A stretch of 64,000 bases of DNA from Chamaea fasciata (taxonomy: Eukaryota > Chordata > Aves > Passeriformes > Sylviidae). This document shows positions 45,701 through 56,150 of the stretch, in pieces (positions within the stretch are counted from its first letter, which is position 1; each line of letters opens with the position of its first letter). The DNA lies in the NCBI GenBank assembly GCA_029207755.1, contig JARCOQ010000002.1:12167156-12231155 (forward strand), read 5' to 3'. Position numbers and translations under genes: made by a program. The notes beneath the pieces were generated by a model that saw only the letters and a program-made list of their open reading frames with translations, was not told where the DNA came from and ran no database searches.

Positions 45701-47749
45701 CTGAGTAAAAAATCCTTTTTTTATTTTACTCCTTTGATCTTCAAGTGGGTGCAGTTTAGAGAACAACTAATTTTAATTAAAAAACCTGTAATAGCAGTTT
45801 CTAAAATAAAAAGAATAAAGTCCAAGCTATGATCAACCCCTTGAGAAGAAAAAAAATGCATGACTGAAAAAACTAAGCTTGCTGAACCACAAATGAATTT
45901 ACAGGGCTCTGCAGAAGGAGCCTCAGTTTTTTTAACAGTACTAAAATTTTATCCTTTAACTCAATTTAACAAGACTTTTTTTTTTCACATAAGTCTTTCT
46001 TCAATAAACATATCAAGATGCAAGACTGAGACTCCAAATTTATACAATAGACTGGTGTGTTTTCAATGGCAGGGAAGAATCACTACATATTATTCCAGAG
46101 GCACATCTAGGAAGATCTAAAGTACTACATGCCATTATAATTTAAAGTTCTTTAAAAAGAAAATCGTTCCTCTGTGGGAAAGGATGGTAGTGACATAAGA
46201 GTGTCAACTGAGGTCAGCAAGACTATTCAGAAGACTGAAGTATCTTCAATGTCTTGATAAATTGAGTTCATAGCATTTTTTTAATTTAAATCAACTATAA
46301 CAGAGAAATTTCCCTTAGGTACAACTACACAGTGATCTCACTTATGCAATCTGTTACATTGTGATATTCTCTCGGTTGCTAAGCAGCCAAGAATGGATGT
46401 AAAACTAAAAGATCCAGACAAAAAAAACCTGTCCCCCAAAATAGCCTAACTCTTTTTCTTTTAATTTGAAATAAGATGGAAAAGCTACACTAAGTACCAA
46501 AGGAGACAGATTACCTACCATCCATCTTCAGTCAGCTTCACCTCCTACTTCACTTAGTACAAAGCAGATTGAAACTTTATTTATTATATGAAATATTATT
46601 TAGGTGCTTGTTAGAGGCTTATTTTTCCCTCCCTTTTAGTGAAATAAATATATGTGTTTTACAAGAAAATAAAAATGATGCCTTTTACCTCAAATATGCT
46701 GACAACTCATCATTAGCCCTTCTCATGTTTTTCCTACATTTGATTTTTTCTTCAAAATGCGGTGTCTTGAAATATACTTGGCTGTTCCTATTTCTTTCTG
46801 CTCTCTCAAGATGTCTTTATTTTTTGCTGTTACAGAAAAACATATTCTGAAACAAAAATAATTCTTGCTGTCATTTTGAGACTTAAAAAAAGGACTTTTT
46901 TTTAATCTTGTCTTCAGTGTCTTACTCAAGCAGTTAGTTGATTTAGTCCTTCTTTATTAAAATCCAAATTGAAATGAAAATAGAAAAGTTCAAGTACATA
47001 TGCACAGCTTCCTATTACAATAATAGATTGTTTGAGAGTACCAACTACTGCTCGTGCTCTTGTTGAATCTGCCTTATTTGGAGTAGGAAAAAAAAGACAT
47101 AAATGATATAATGATATGATTTGGAAAACTGGTGTTAAGCCTGAAGGAACACAGAAAAAGGAATAAAGTATCTGACATGAAAGGTATTATATGACTGCTG
47201 TGATGTAATAAGAACAAGTAATAATTTAATTTTAAGTGGTAAGATGTCACATAGCAGGGGTTTACTTGTTTTGTGTTCATTTTCTGTGAATTTATTCCAT
47301 ACAAATATCACAGAAATTCAGATTTCCAAAAATAGTGTGGTCCTACCAGGTGCTTTTTTTCAATTAATCTTTCCAAACCAGAAGTTTCTTCCTTTTTTCT
47401 TGTGAGAGTGCAAATATGAATATGTGCAATGTCAGCCCAGAGACAGTCAAGTCTGAAGGTATTATCACTAATGTTGAATTGGGTCATTTTAACAGAAGTG
47501 AAATAAGACTTTCTGCATTTGAAGGCTGAGAGGAGGAAAAATAACTTCCAGCCAGAAGGTTTTGAAGGGTAGCTGAGAAGAGCAATCTCTTCAACTGGCT
47601 CAGCTACACCTGGAAAGAAAACATGACTGCAGCTGTAATTAAAGAAGAAATCTGATGAACTGAGATTTTTTTCAAGTGTATATTACTGTTATTTATACAA
47701 GTGTACTGGAAAAGAGACAAACTACTTCATTGTATGTAATATTAAAACA
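39761..47749. other. Long unique AT-rich stretch, no gene seen
   Basis: About 8 kb with no supported exon, RNA gene, CR1 or LTR. Frames reach 113 codons (43614-43955) without recognisable content. Small simple repeats occur, such as the (AT) run near 43188-43198. The absence of recognisable retroelements over this distance contrasts with the 10-21 kb cluster. Confidence 0.55.
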
Positions 47750-47773
47750 TACACACACACACACACACACACA
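47750..47773. repeat. (CA)n dinucleotide microsatellite
   Basis: About eleven uninterrupted CA units. A typical polymorphic marker type. Confidence 0.93.
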
Positions 47774-48587
47774 TGTTTTATTATAATAAGATTTTTCTGA
47801 ACAATGAATAATTTTTAAGCAATTTATTCCTGTGGAAATTGCTGCCCAGATGCTATGGTCAAGGTTCATTTTTTCTGCTGCTTTCCCTGTTTCTTTTGAT
47901 ACTGCCTCTAGTTAAAAAAAAAACACTTTTGAAGTTACACTTTGTGATGAGAAGCTGTTCTTCCTTATTAACATAGAAACACTCACTTTCAAATTTCTTT
48001 TCCACCATCACAAGCTACTAAAGCCTCTACTGTACTTCATGCCAAAACAAAATAAATTTGCAGAGTCAGACATTTAAATTATGTTTTTGTGCAATTAAAG
48101 ATGTGCTGAGAATTTTGAAACAAAACCAAATCAGAGCCATCTGTATCCTGTGCCAAGATATTTGAAAACAATCTACTTTCTTAAAAAAAAAACCAGGTTG
48201 GAAAACACTATGTCCAAGAAGAAAAAGCAATTACTTTCAAGAAGCCAGTGAGATTTGAATTTCCATGTTTACTGCTGAAATTTTTAGTAGTTAACGTGTT
48301 AAATTTCTTGGCTTCAGTCACCTTGCCTTAACTGACACATTACAACTTGACATATACCACTCAGCAAAGTCAACCAGGAATTCTGAAAATGTATTTTATG
48401 GAAAACTGAGGTTGAACTGTAAAAGATTCTTTAAGTATCTGTAAGGAAAAACAAATAAATTTGGTTCAGCAATTTGGCAGTATAAAGTGAACAAGTGAGT
48501 GTTCTTCAGCTTGGTTTGCTTAGTTGGGTTTTCCCCTAAAAATACTGTTGTTTTTATTCCACAGATACAGATAAATGTAGAGTCAAT

Positions 48588-48690
48588 TAAAAAACAAAAA
48601 CAAAAACAAAAACAAACAAAAAAAAACCACCCCAAAAAACATAAAACAAAAAAACCAAACAAAATAAAACAAACAAACAAACAAAAAAAT
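48588..48690. repeat. A/C-rich simple repeat (CAAAAA / CAAA type)
   Basis: ACAAAAACAAAAAC units pass into CCCCAAAAAAC and then AAACAAACAAACAAAC. The composition resembles the block at 39571-39760. Open frames on either strand across it are artefacts of the repeat. Confidence 0.9.
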
Positions 48691-49340
48691 CCCAAAAAAC
48701 TCCAACTTCTCTGCAGGCAGTAGAATTGTCACCTTCTAAACAGTTTAGATGCATATTGCCAAAAGCTGGAAACATCTTTAACTGCCTATTCTTTCTCTTT
48801 CAATTTCACCCAACAGAAGGAAGATTAAAAAGATACAGACATTGGCAATAAGTAGCATACTAATTCTAGAGGCCTAAATTTAAAGAATACATAATCCCAG
48901 CCCATTAAAGATCTCTGCAACATGAAGCCAGGACAAACCTCAGACACTCAGAAGCCAAAGCTGTTTAGAAAACAGAGGATTCTATAGGCTGTGAACTTAA
49001 GACCATGGTGAGAAACCTTTTGTTTTCTTGCCAAAGTAGTTCCTGTGTTAAATATGAGAACATTTCTTAGATAGAATTTTGATGAACTTATTTAGAAAAT
49101 TGTGTATGCAGAGTATGTTTAAGAGTTCCTAGATAGTTTGTACAGTGGTGTGTCAAATAAGTATTTGAGTTTCACACACACAAACTAGTCTGACTTGCCA
49201 TTTTCATTTTTCTCATTTCAAGTAGGCTATTCTTAAATATCACTCCAAATTTTATTCTGGTTTTGATTTTGCTACTCATACTAGCCAATCTTCTTTTTGC
49301 TTGTGGGTCTGTTGTGCTACATACAGCAGAAACTTCAGCA

Positions 49341-49490
49341 CATAATCACAAAATCACAGAATAGTCTCAGCTGGAAGGGACCCAGTAGGGTCATCAAGTA
49401 CAAATCTTAAGCGAATAGCCCGTATGGGTACCAAACCCATGACCTTGATGTTATTAATGCCCAGACCATGCTCTAACCAACATGCTCAGA
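49341..49490 (-). mobile_element. tRNA-Ile-derived SINE with CR1-like tail, antisense
   Basis: Read on the minus strand, the first half follows a tRNA-Ile gene: GTTGGTTAGAGCATGGT (A-box end and D arm), an ATTAATAAC-containing anticodon region, CAAGGTCATGGG, then GGTTTGGTACCC (B box) and ACGGGCTA. It continues into ATTCGCTTAAGA and a CR1-type tail, GATGACCCTACTGGGTCCC, ending ATTCTGTGATTTTGTG. This head-plus-tail structure is that of the songbird SINE I know as TguSINE1, mobilised by CR1 machinery. The tRNA 5' end is truncated or degraded and the fold would be broken, so it is not a working tRNA gene. Confidence 0.87.
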
Positions 49491-49569
49491 ATTTGGGTAT
49501 GAAATAACTAGATCAGAATGACAGTCATGAGAACAAAGTCATGTTTTGTCACATACTTTGTGCCATAAA

Positions 49570-50130
49570 CACACATGGTTTAACTCCAGCTGGAAACTAA
49601 GCTCTGGACAGCCTCTTGTAATAAAACTCATTTTGCAATAAAGACAGCTTAAGAGGAAAAACAAAAAGCTGCTCACAACAAACAAAGCAGAACAAGGAAT
49701 TAATTCACTGCTTTCCATGGGCAGGCAGGTGTTTAGTATCCCCAGGAGAGCAGGGCTCCATCACAGGTAGTGGTGACTTGGGAGGACAGATGTCATCACC
49801 CCAAATGTCCCCCCACTTTTATTTATAAATAAAATGTCCCACCCAGCTTTTATTTATGTGCTTAACCTGATGCCATATGTTATGGAATATCCCTTTGGTC
49901 AGTTGGGCTCAGCTTTCCCAGCTGATATCACCTACCAGTTCCTTGTCCAGCCCCAGTCTAATTGCTGGTGGGGTGGTGTGAGAGGCAGAAAACGCTTTGG
50001 CTCTGTGCAAACACTACTCAGTGATAACAAAAAACATCCCTGTGGTAACCACACTGTTTCTATCACAAATCCAAAACACAACCCCATGCCAGCTACCATG
50101 AAGAAAATTAACTCTATCCTGTGCAGAACA
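49570..50130 (-). mobile_element. LTR of the same family as the 18.7 kb provirus, minus orientation
   Basis: On the minus strand it begins TGTTCTGCACAGGATAGAG and continues TTAATTTTCTTCATGGTAGC; it ends GGAGTTAAACCATGTGTG. These are the same start and end blocks as the 5' LTR at 18742, with a small deletion near the start. Inside lie CCAACTGACCAAAGGGATAT and CACCTGCCTGCCCATGG-type blocks. No proviral interior adjoins, so it is probably solo. The flanks (TAAAC, AGTAC) do not make a clear target duplication. The frames of 129 codons (+) and 89 codons (-) are incidental. Confidence 0.8.
49803..49857 (-). promoter_or_regulatory. Tandemly duplicated TATA-region of the LTR
   Basis: Two near-copies with a 29-base period: AAATGTCCCCCCACTTTTAT (49803 on) and AAATGTCCCACCCAGCTTTT (49832 on), each followed by TTAT or ATTTAT. 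On the minus strand this gives two TATAAATAAAAG / CATAAATAAAAG boxes in a row at the expected core promoter site of the LTR. Confidence 0.6.
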
Positions 50131-53100
50131 AGTACAGTTCTGGAAGTTTCACAAAGCTGCATGTGTTTTCCAGAGCTACAAGAAAATAAACAAAAGAACA
50201 AAAAATGCTACCTTATTCCCTAAGAAATACTCTCTTACTGTTTAAGTTTTCTTATGGTTCTGTAACTGAACAGTAAATCTCAGTATGACTTTATCCCACA
50301 TTCTACCCTCCAATAAAAAAAAAGTTCTCCTTCTTACTTTGGTGTCTCTTTTAAATAAAATAGCACGATGAACAATCCATAAGATACTTCTCTCCTTTCT
50401 TATCAATGAAAAGACACAAACAGGCTCACAATTACTTGCTATATGTTTCAGCACATCATTTTTTAGAAAACAGCACACTAATTTAATTTGGTATTTAAAT
50501 TTGGTAGTTAATTTGGTAGTTAAAAGGTCCTATTGCTGCACCACAGTCCAAAGAAGCCTTGAGATGTTTTAATTAAGTAATTTTGAATAGAATTACCAGG
50601 GTTGGAAGTAGAAAAATATTCAGACAGAGAAAGACATTATTAGCAGTATTTCACATTAAATAAAGAGATACTTATCATCTCATGGAAATATCTGTTAGAT
50701 AATTTTTTCCATATAAATTTGACTAAGGAATAGGAAAACATTTTTCTTATTCATCCAATCATTTTCAAAATTTTTATTAAAATTGTATGATTTGAGATAA
50801 AACAACTTTTCTCAAGAAAATGGAAAGAAGCAGTAAAGTACAATAATATATTTCTCCTATAAAGCCTTATTTTGTTGTATAACATATTCAATATTACTGT
50901 AGTTTCTCTTTCAGACCAGTACGGGGGAAGATACAGCTGCATGTCCATGTAATTATCAATAAGTTATACATGTGAACATGTGTCTTTAAATTCCAGGCTG
51001 CTCAAGAGCTTAGAAAACTAGGTGAAAATTGTTCCTTATGCTGAAATAATTTCATTACCAATAGTACTTGTGGGATATGATATTAAGCAGTATCAGTATG
51101 TGGGTATAGCAAAATTTAATTTAAAAAGAAAAAAAAAAAGATAAAAGAAATAAAGAAATAAATAAGTAAAAGTACTCTGATTTTACAAAGTTTTATTTGA
51201 TGCTGAATACTGTTGAATAATAATAATATTAAGCAACAGCTTGGAGCTACAGTTGTTCCAAATTTTGTTTTGCAAAGTGATATAAAGGCATAAGTAAAAA
51301 GCAGAGATCCTTGAAACCAAAAGCCTTATTTACCACTCAGTTTCTACCTCACAGGGAGGTGAGTTTCTTTGAAGTGCTAAATTCTAGCAAATTTCATCTA
51401 TGTAAGAGTGCTGACTTAAGAAAATATCCATGAAATTAAGGGACAACATAAAGGGCATAGGAAACTTTTAATCACAGATAAAGCTGAAAAATAAAAATTG
51501 TAACTTATGAATGTTGCAAAACTGCTTTTGTATAAACTTGAACAGGAGCTTTGTTCCCTTGAATATTGACAAAATGGGCAAAAAAGCAGCAGAAGTTGTG
51601 TTGTCCTGCTGTTATCACCAGTTGCAGAATTTATTGTTTTTCATGGAAGTTAGGACTTCAACATTCAACAAGTGACAACGATTGTATCTTGCTATCCTGG
51701 AGTATCACGATTGTTTTATAGCAAGGGATCAATCCTCAGCTCAATTTGTGTGAACATCAAGAGAATATAAATAACTTTTCAAGAACAGCTCATCCTGAAA
51801 TTGAGATTCAAAATCTGGCAGAGATTATCTTGAGCTCCTTCAAGCAACTGAGATTCAAATTGTGTATCTAAGTCTATACAGGTTTCCAGTTTCACCAAAT
51901 ACTATCCTGTGGAGAATAGTTTCCTGAACTTTGTTTTAAAACTCTGCTACAGCCTCAGGGGCTACCTCAGTGTTTAGGATACAGAAATCTTTGGCCTTTG
52001 GTACTCAAACAGAATAAAGTGAGGATCCTATAGTGATTGTCTTTTACTACTTTTTTCTTGAGGTAAAAAACTATTTCATCAGGATCTTTGACTCCTTGCT
52101 TGAATTTGAAATTGTTGGCAATGAATAAAACACCTGAAGCAATGCAAAACAGAGTTGAATGTTTTGTATTAAAAACTTAAATTTGTTTAACTCTTTGATA
52201 AATATTCCAATCCTGTATTTCAGAGACAACGTTAAAATTTTTAAAAGTTATAAAGTACATTGCACTTTTATTGCTGACGTAAGAATTCGCCATGAATATG
52301 TAAATAATTTTAGCCTATTCCAAATTAAATTATTAAAAAAATACATTATGAATCCAAAACCACATATTTTCATTGTCATTTCATAGTGACCTTATGCTTG
52401 GAATTTTTGATCCTCCAAGTCTAGACACTTTGGAATCACAGAAACCAGAAAAGATAATCTCCATACTAATTTTCAGAGAAGGACACATCCAAGTCTCCAG
52501 ACAGTAGCCTTGATTAGGATGTGGTGCTTTGATTTTCCTGGCCTCTGCAGTGCAGATTTTCCCTTTGTCTCAGACACGTGAAATTGATACGTATTCTTCG
52601 CCTTTGGCCAAGAAATAAGTTGTGAAACTTGAGTATTTATTAAAAATACTTAGTAAACATTGCTGTGTCTTTCAGTAACAAATGCTTTGTTATTATTCGG
52701 GTACTTCGCACCACCACTTAAGCTGGAGGAAAGAAATATGCAACTAAAATAAAAATAAATTCTATTGTCAATAACAAACATAGTGATAGAAGATAGAAAT
52801 TAAATGAAGCACACAATTTATACCAAGGTAAAATGCAAATTTTCTCTTGTTTTCTGTCTGAATTTCTGCCCACTTTGGCCAAAAAGGTGGGTATTGGGCT
52901 TTCAGTTCTTGGTCTTTTCCTTGGACCTCCAGATATCCATTAATACAGGTTTATTCAGATGTTTCTGTGAGAGGAAGCATCCTATACAGATTCTCCCAAG
53001 ATCCCACTTGGAATGGTATTTCCCCATTTCCCCATTCTTCAAAGGGAAGTTACATGTAATAAACACAATTTTTACAGTCAGGCATATTCACTTCTCATTT

Positions 53101-53619
53101 CTTAAAGACTTTTAGAACAATGATATTAAAAAAAAAAAAGGAAAAAAAAAGACTGCTGTCTTTTTCAGAACAACTGCAGGTGTGAATCATTATTTTCACC
53201 ATTTTTTGCTCATTTTCTTGTACTTCTTTCTGAAGCCAGAGAAGCTTTTAGGAATATGCAAATAAATTCCTGTTCCTGTTTTCTTTTTTAAGACTATTAA
53301 AAATCCATTGTGTCGAGGTTTACAAAATGTCATGTTTCCAGAGAAATGATATTTTCTGTATTTTAGTTTTGGGTAAAAATCATTACGGATTATTCTGTTA
53401 AGGCATAGCTTCAAGAAAGCTTAAGGATTGTAGACCATGTAAGGAATTTTATAATTAGACTGAACTAGTAAATTAAAATATATTGATGTGTTAAGATGGG
53501 GATAGATGTCATCTTACATATTAAATTAATGTTATACCTAGTAGTATTTGTGAGGCAGTAGGAATCCACATGTGAGGTAAAAAGAGACAGGTGGATATAG
53601 CAGATGGAGATTCCCTGTT
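50131..53619. other. Unique AT-rich stretch
   Basis: I see no gene. A short tandem repeat of AATTTGGTAGTTA occurs at 50483-50523 and A-runs near 51128-51140 and 53128-53150. Frames stay under 105 codons and show no recognisable content. Confidence 0.55.
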
Positions 53620-53895
53620 TAAAAGGAGTTGCATGGAAAAGATGAGGGATAACGGACAAAAGTTTTTTCCTGGGAAAATAAGATTGGATACAACAGAAAA
53701 ATTCACAGTGAGAATAATCAGCCATTGGAATAACCTCCACTGGGGAAGAAGTGAAGGATTTTTGAATACTGGATATTTTCCAGATCCACCTGGGCGTGGT
53801 ACTGTGCCATCTTGTCTGGACTGTGCTCTGGCCAAAAAAAGATTAGACCAGATGACCTTTGGGGCTCCATCCAACCTGGAATTCTCTAAGTATAA
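53620..53895 (+). mobile_element. Older CR1-lineage 3' end, sense
   Basis: Landmarks are GGATACAACAGAAAAATTC, GCCATTGGAATAACCTCCAC, TTTCCAGATCCACCTGG, GCCATCTTGTCTGGACTGTG and TTAGACCAGATGACCTTTGG, then GGCTCCATCCAACCTGGAAT and ATTCTCTAAG at the end. This is the tail structure of a CR1 subfamily different from the copies at 22.7 and 32.2 kb: it has a GATCCA..TGG..GCCATCTTGTC block in place of GCAACCTGGTCTAGTGG. The terminal repeat is nearly erased. The 124-codon plus frame (53591-53965) overlaps this end and is not a host gene. Confidence 0.75.
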
Positions 53896-55889
53896 ATCAT
53901 TTACCCAAATTACTAATTTGAAAGAAATTTATTCTCTTAAACCAAGTTGTTGGTTTTTTTTTTAACCTTTCTTGATGCTGCAGTCTATAGGAAGGTGAAG
54001 AGGTAAATTCTGTGACTTTTGGTATCAAACTACTCTATTCCTGACACACAGATTTTTTATTTCTAAAAGAGCAGAAAGGCAGAAAAAAGTCTTTTATCAA
54101 TTACTGCTTTTGAGGTTATTAGGTTATTATCTGCAAATCTAGAGAGGCACTAGCCATGGCAAATTGCTCAGAACTGAGAGCAGGGAGAACATTAACCATG
54201 AGAAATGGGACAACCACACTACTCAACTGAAATTTTAGACATTAGAAAAAAATAAATAAATATCCCTAAGAAAAAAAAAAATCACCAACATGAGATAATC
54301 TGTCAAGTAGCACCAAGTCAGATAAAGTACTGGCTGTTGCCAGTGTGTGACAATTCTGGTTCTGATTGAACCACAAATAACGAAAAAGGCAAGACAGAAT
54401 TGGATGTCTGGCTTGAGTAAAATAGAAAGAAAAAAATGTTTTGAAAAGGTCTCTTCAATGAATGTAATATGGAAGGGCTTTGGTTGAGTTTTTCTTGTAA
54501 TTTGAGTTTTTTGCTTTTGGGGTTTTTGGGCCCTTTTTTTTTCAGGGGAGAGAGGAGTTTGGATTTTGTTTGTTTGTTTGTTTCCCAATAAAATATCCTG
54601 AATGGTGTATCCTGAAAGATTTTGAAGGGAAGGTAAGCTGAAGAGGGACTCATCACTAGGAACTGTCATTACAGAACAACTGGCAATGGTTACAAATCTA
54701 AAGAGAACTAATTTAGGCTAGATATTAGAATCTAAAAATGCCTTTAAATTAAACGAGAAAACAAAAGAGTAAAAAGTTGTAGTAAATTTTTAAAGATACG
54801 ACCACTGAAAAAAACCGCTTTATATAGCTTTATAATGAAAAAAAAAGCATGAAAAAATTACTTTCACATTTCATTAGCATATTATATTCTTATTCATGTA
54901 CAACTTTGAATTGAAGAAAAAAGGTTTTATGGAAACAGTTTAATAAAATTTCATTATCCACTATCTAAACTCAACTCCCACTTTAATTTGAGTGCCAGAA
55001 TTTGATTTTCCTCATTGATTTGATTAGAATTTTTATTTAGAAAATGCAATGTTTTCATAAATAGTTAAATCAGTAAAATCATTAAGAAACCTCTTAAAAG
55101 TACTATTTTGCCAGACATTTCTTTAATCTGCAATCTAAGGAAAAGAACTTTCTTAAAATCACTTTGGTTTTTATTAAAAAGGAATAATGCAAACACACTC
55201 AGTCACTGTTGTGAAAATCTCCTGTCCCAGCTGAGAAACAGCCAGGGCACTATGCTGTTCCCTTTATATCTCAAAAGGTTGTTGTTTTGGTTTTTTTTCA
55301 TAAATGACATTGAAAAAATTGCATTGAGCAAGGAAATATAACTTATGACTAATAATGAATAGGTATGTCTGAGATGTAGATTTAGGATAAAGCAATTCAT
55401 TACAATAACAAAGATCATGATGTAAAGTTCAAGTCCTTAATTCTGTATTCATCGATTAATAATTCATTTTATACAATTCAGTGATTCTGAAAGTATGGTT
55501 GAGTTATTTATTTACTCTAATTCTCAAATTCAGTTCACTGATAACAGTGCCTATATGCAAATCTATAATAGCATTTTTACCCGGAAAATTATCTGAAGGT
55601 TGAGATTCAATAGGACAAAAATGCTAATTATTTGATCTTATTGTGTTCTTATGTTTTCTATATCCTCTGAAATGTAGCATTACAGTGCAATATTCTTTCG
55701 AAATCCATGAGTCTCCCCCTTGGTATCCAAGATCAAAACAGCAAATGCAGAACTGTAAAACAATCTGCTCTGATTATGACACCTTTTGAATCCAAATTCA
55801 TTCTACTGTTTGTGACCTGGAAGCTTCAGTCAGGTATTTAGAGTCACCTTTTTAAAAGAGAGATCAGAGATTATAAAAATATGATGTGT
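53896..55889. other. Unique AT-rich stretch
   Basis: No gene or clear mobile element. (TTTG)n occurs at about 54567-54583. The 144- and 112-codon minus frames at 54235-54669 lie in A/T-rich DNA and are lysine-, threonine- and phenylalanine-rich without a recognisable domain. Confidence 0.5.
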
Positions 55890-55959
55890 ACAAAGCTGAG
55901 GAGAACATCCCTCTGAGCAACCTGGTCGAGTAAAAGCTTCCCTCCTCCTTCTCACAGAA

Positions 55960-56041
<82 letters not shown>

Positions 56042-56150
56042 TAATAATAATAATAATGATAATAATAATAATAATAATAAATATATATATTTATATATTT
56101 AAGGTCTCTTCCAACCCAAAACATTCAGTGTTTCCATGATCTAATCCACT
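55890..56150 (+). mobile_element. CR1 tail split by a large microsatellite
   Basis: The left half has CTGAGCAACCTGGTCGAGTA and a degraded GCTTCCCTCC.CTTCTCACAG (55911-55957). The right half has AAGGTCTCTTCCAACCCAAA and CATTCAGTGTTTCCATGATC (56100-56142), i.e. the normal CR1 end with its terminal repeat. In an intact tail the middle would read GGAAGGTGTCCCTGCCCATG-type sequence; here it is replaced by AAT repeats. Confidence 0.85.
55958..56090. repeat. (AAT)n microsatellite, about 40 units, with short (AT)n end
   Basis: AAT units run from 55958 to 56080 with only two interruptions (an extra A near 56040 and a G at about 56058), then pass into AT repeats. The tract sits inside a CR1 tail. The 86-codon isoleucine-rich frame across it is a repeat translation. 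Confidence 0.95.

Noticed and set aside
48396..48775. Phenylalanine-rich minus-strand frames that look like membrane segments
   Set aside because: They translate an A/C-rich simple repeat, not a gene.
49400..49490. A possible functional tRNA-Ile gene
   Set aside because: The acceptor stem and A-box end are not intact and the sequence runs into a CR1-type tail, so it is a SINE.
49834..50223. A 129-codon plus-strand frame
   Set aside because: Most of it is antisense to an LTR; it has no recognisable domain.
54235..54669. A 144-codon minus-strand frame
   Set aside because: AT-rich, low-complexity composition, no motif, and a second frame of 112 codons overlaps it on the same strand.
55864..56124. 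An isoleucine-rich 86-codon frame
   Set aside because: It is the (AAT)n microsatellite read on the minus strand.
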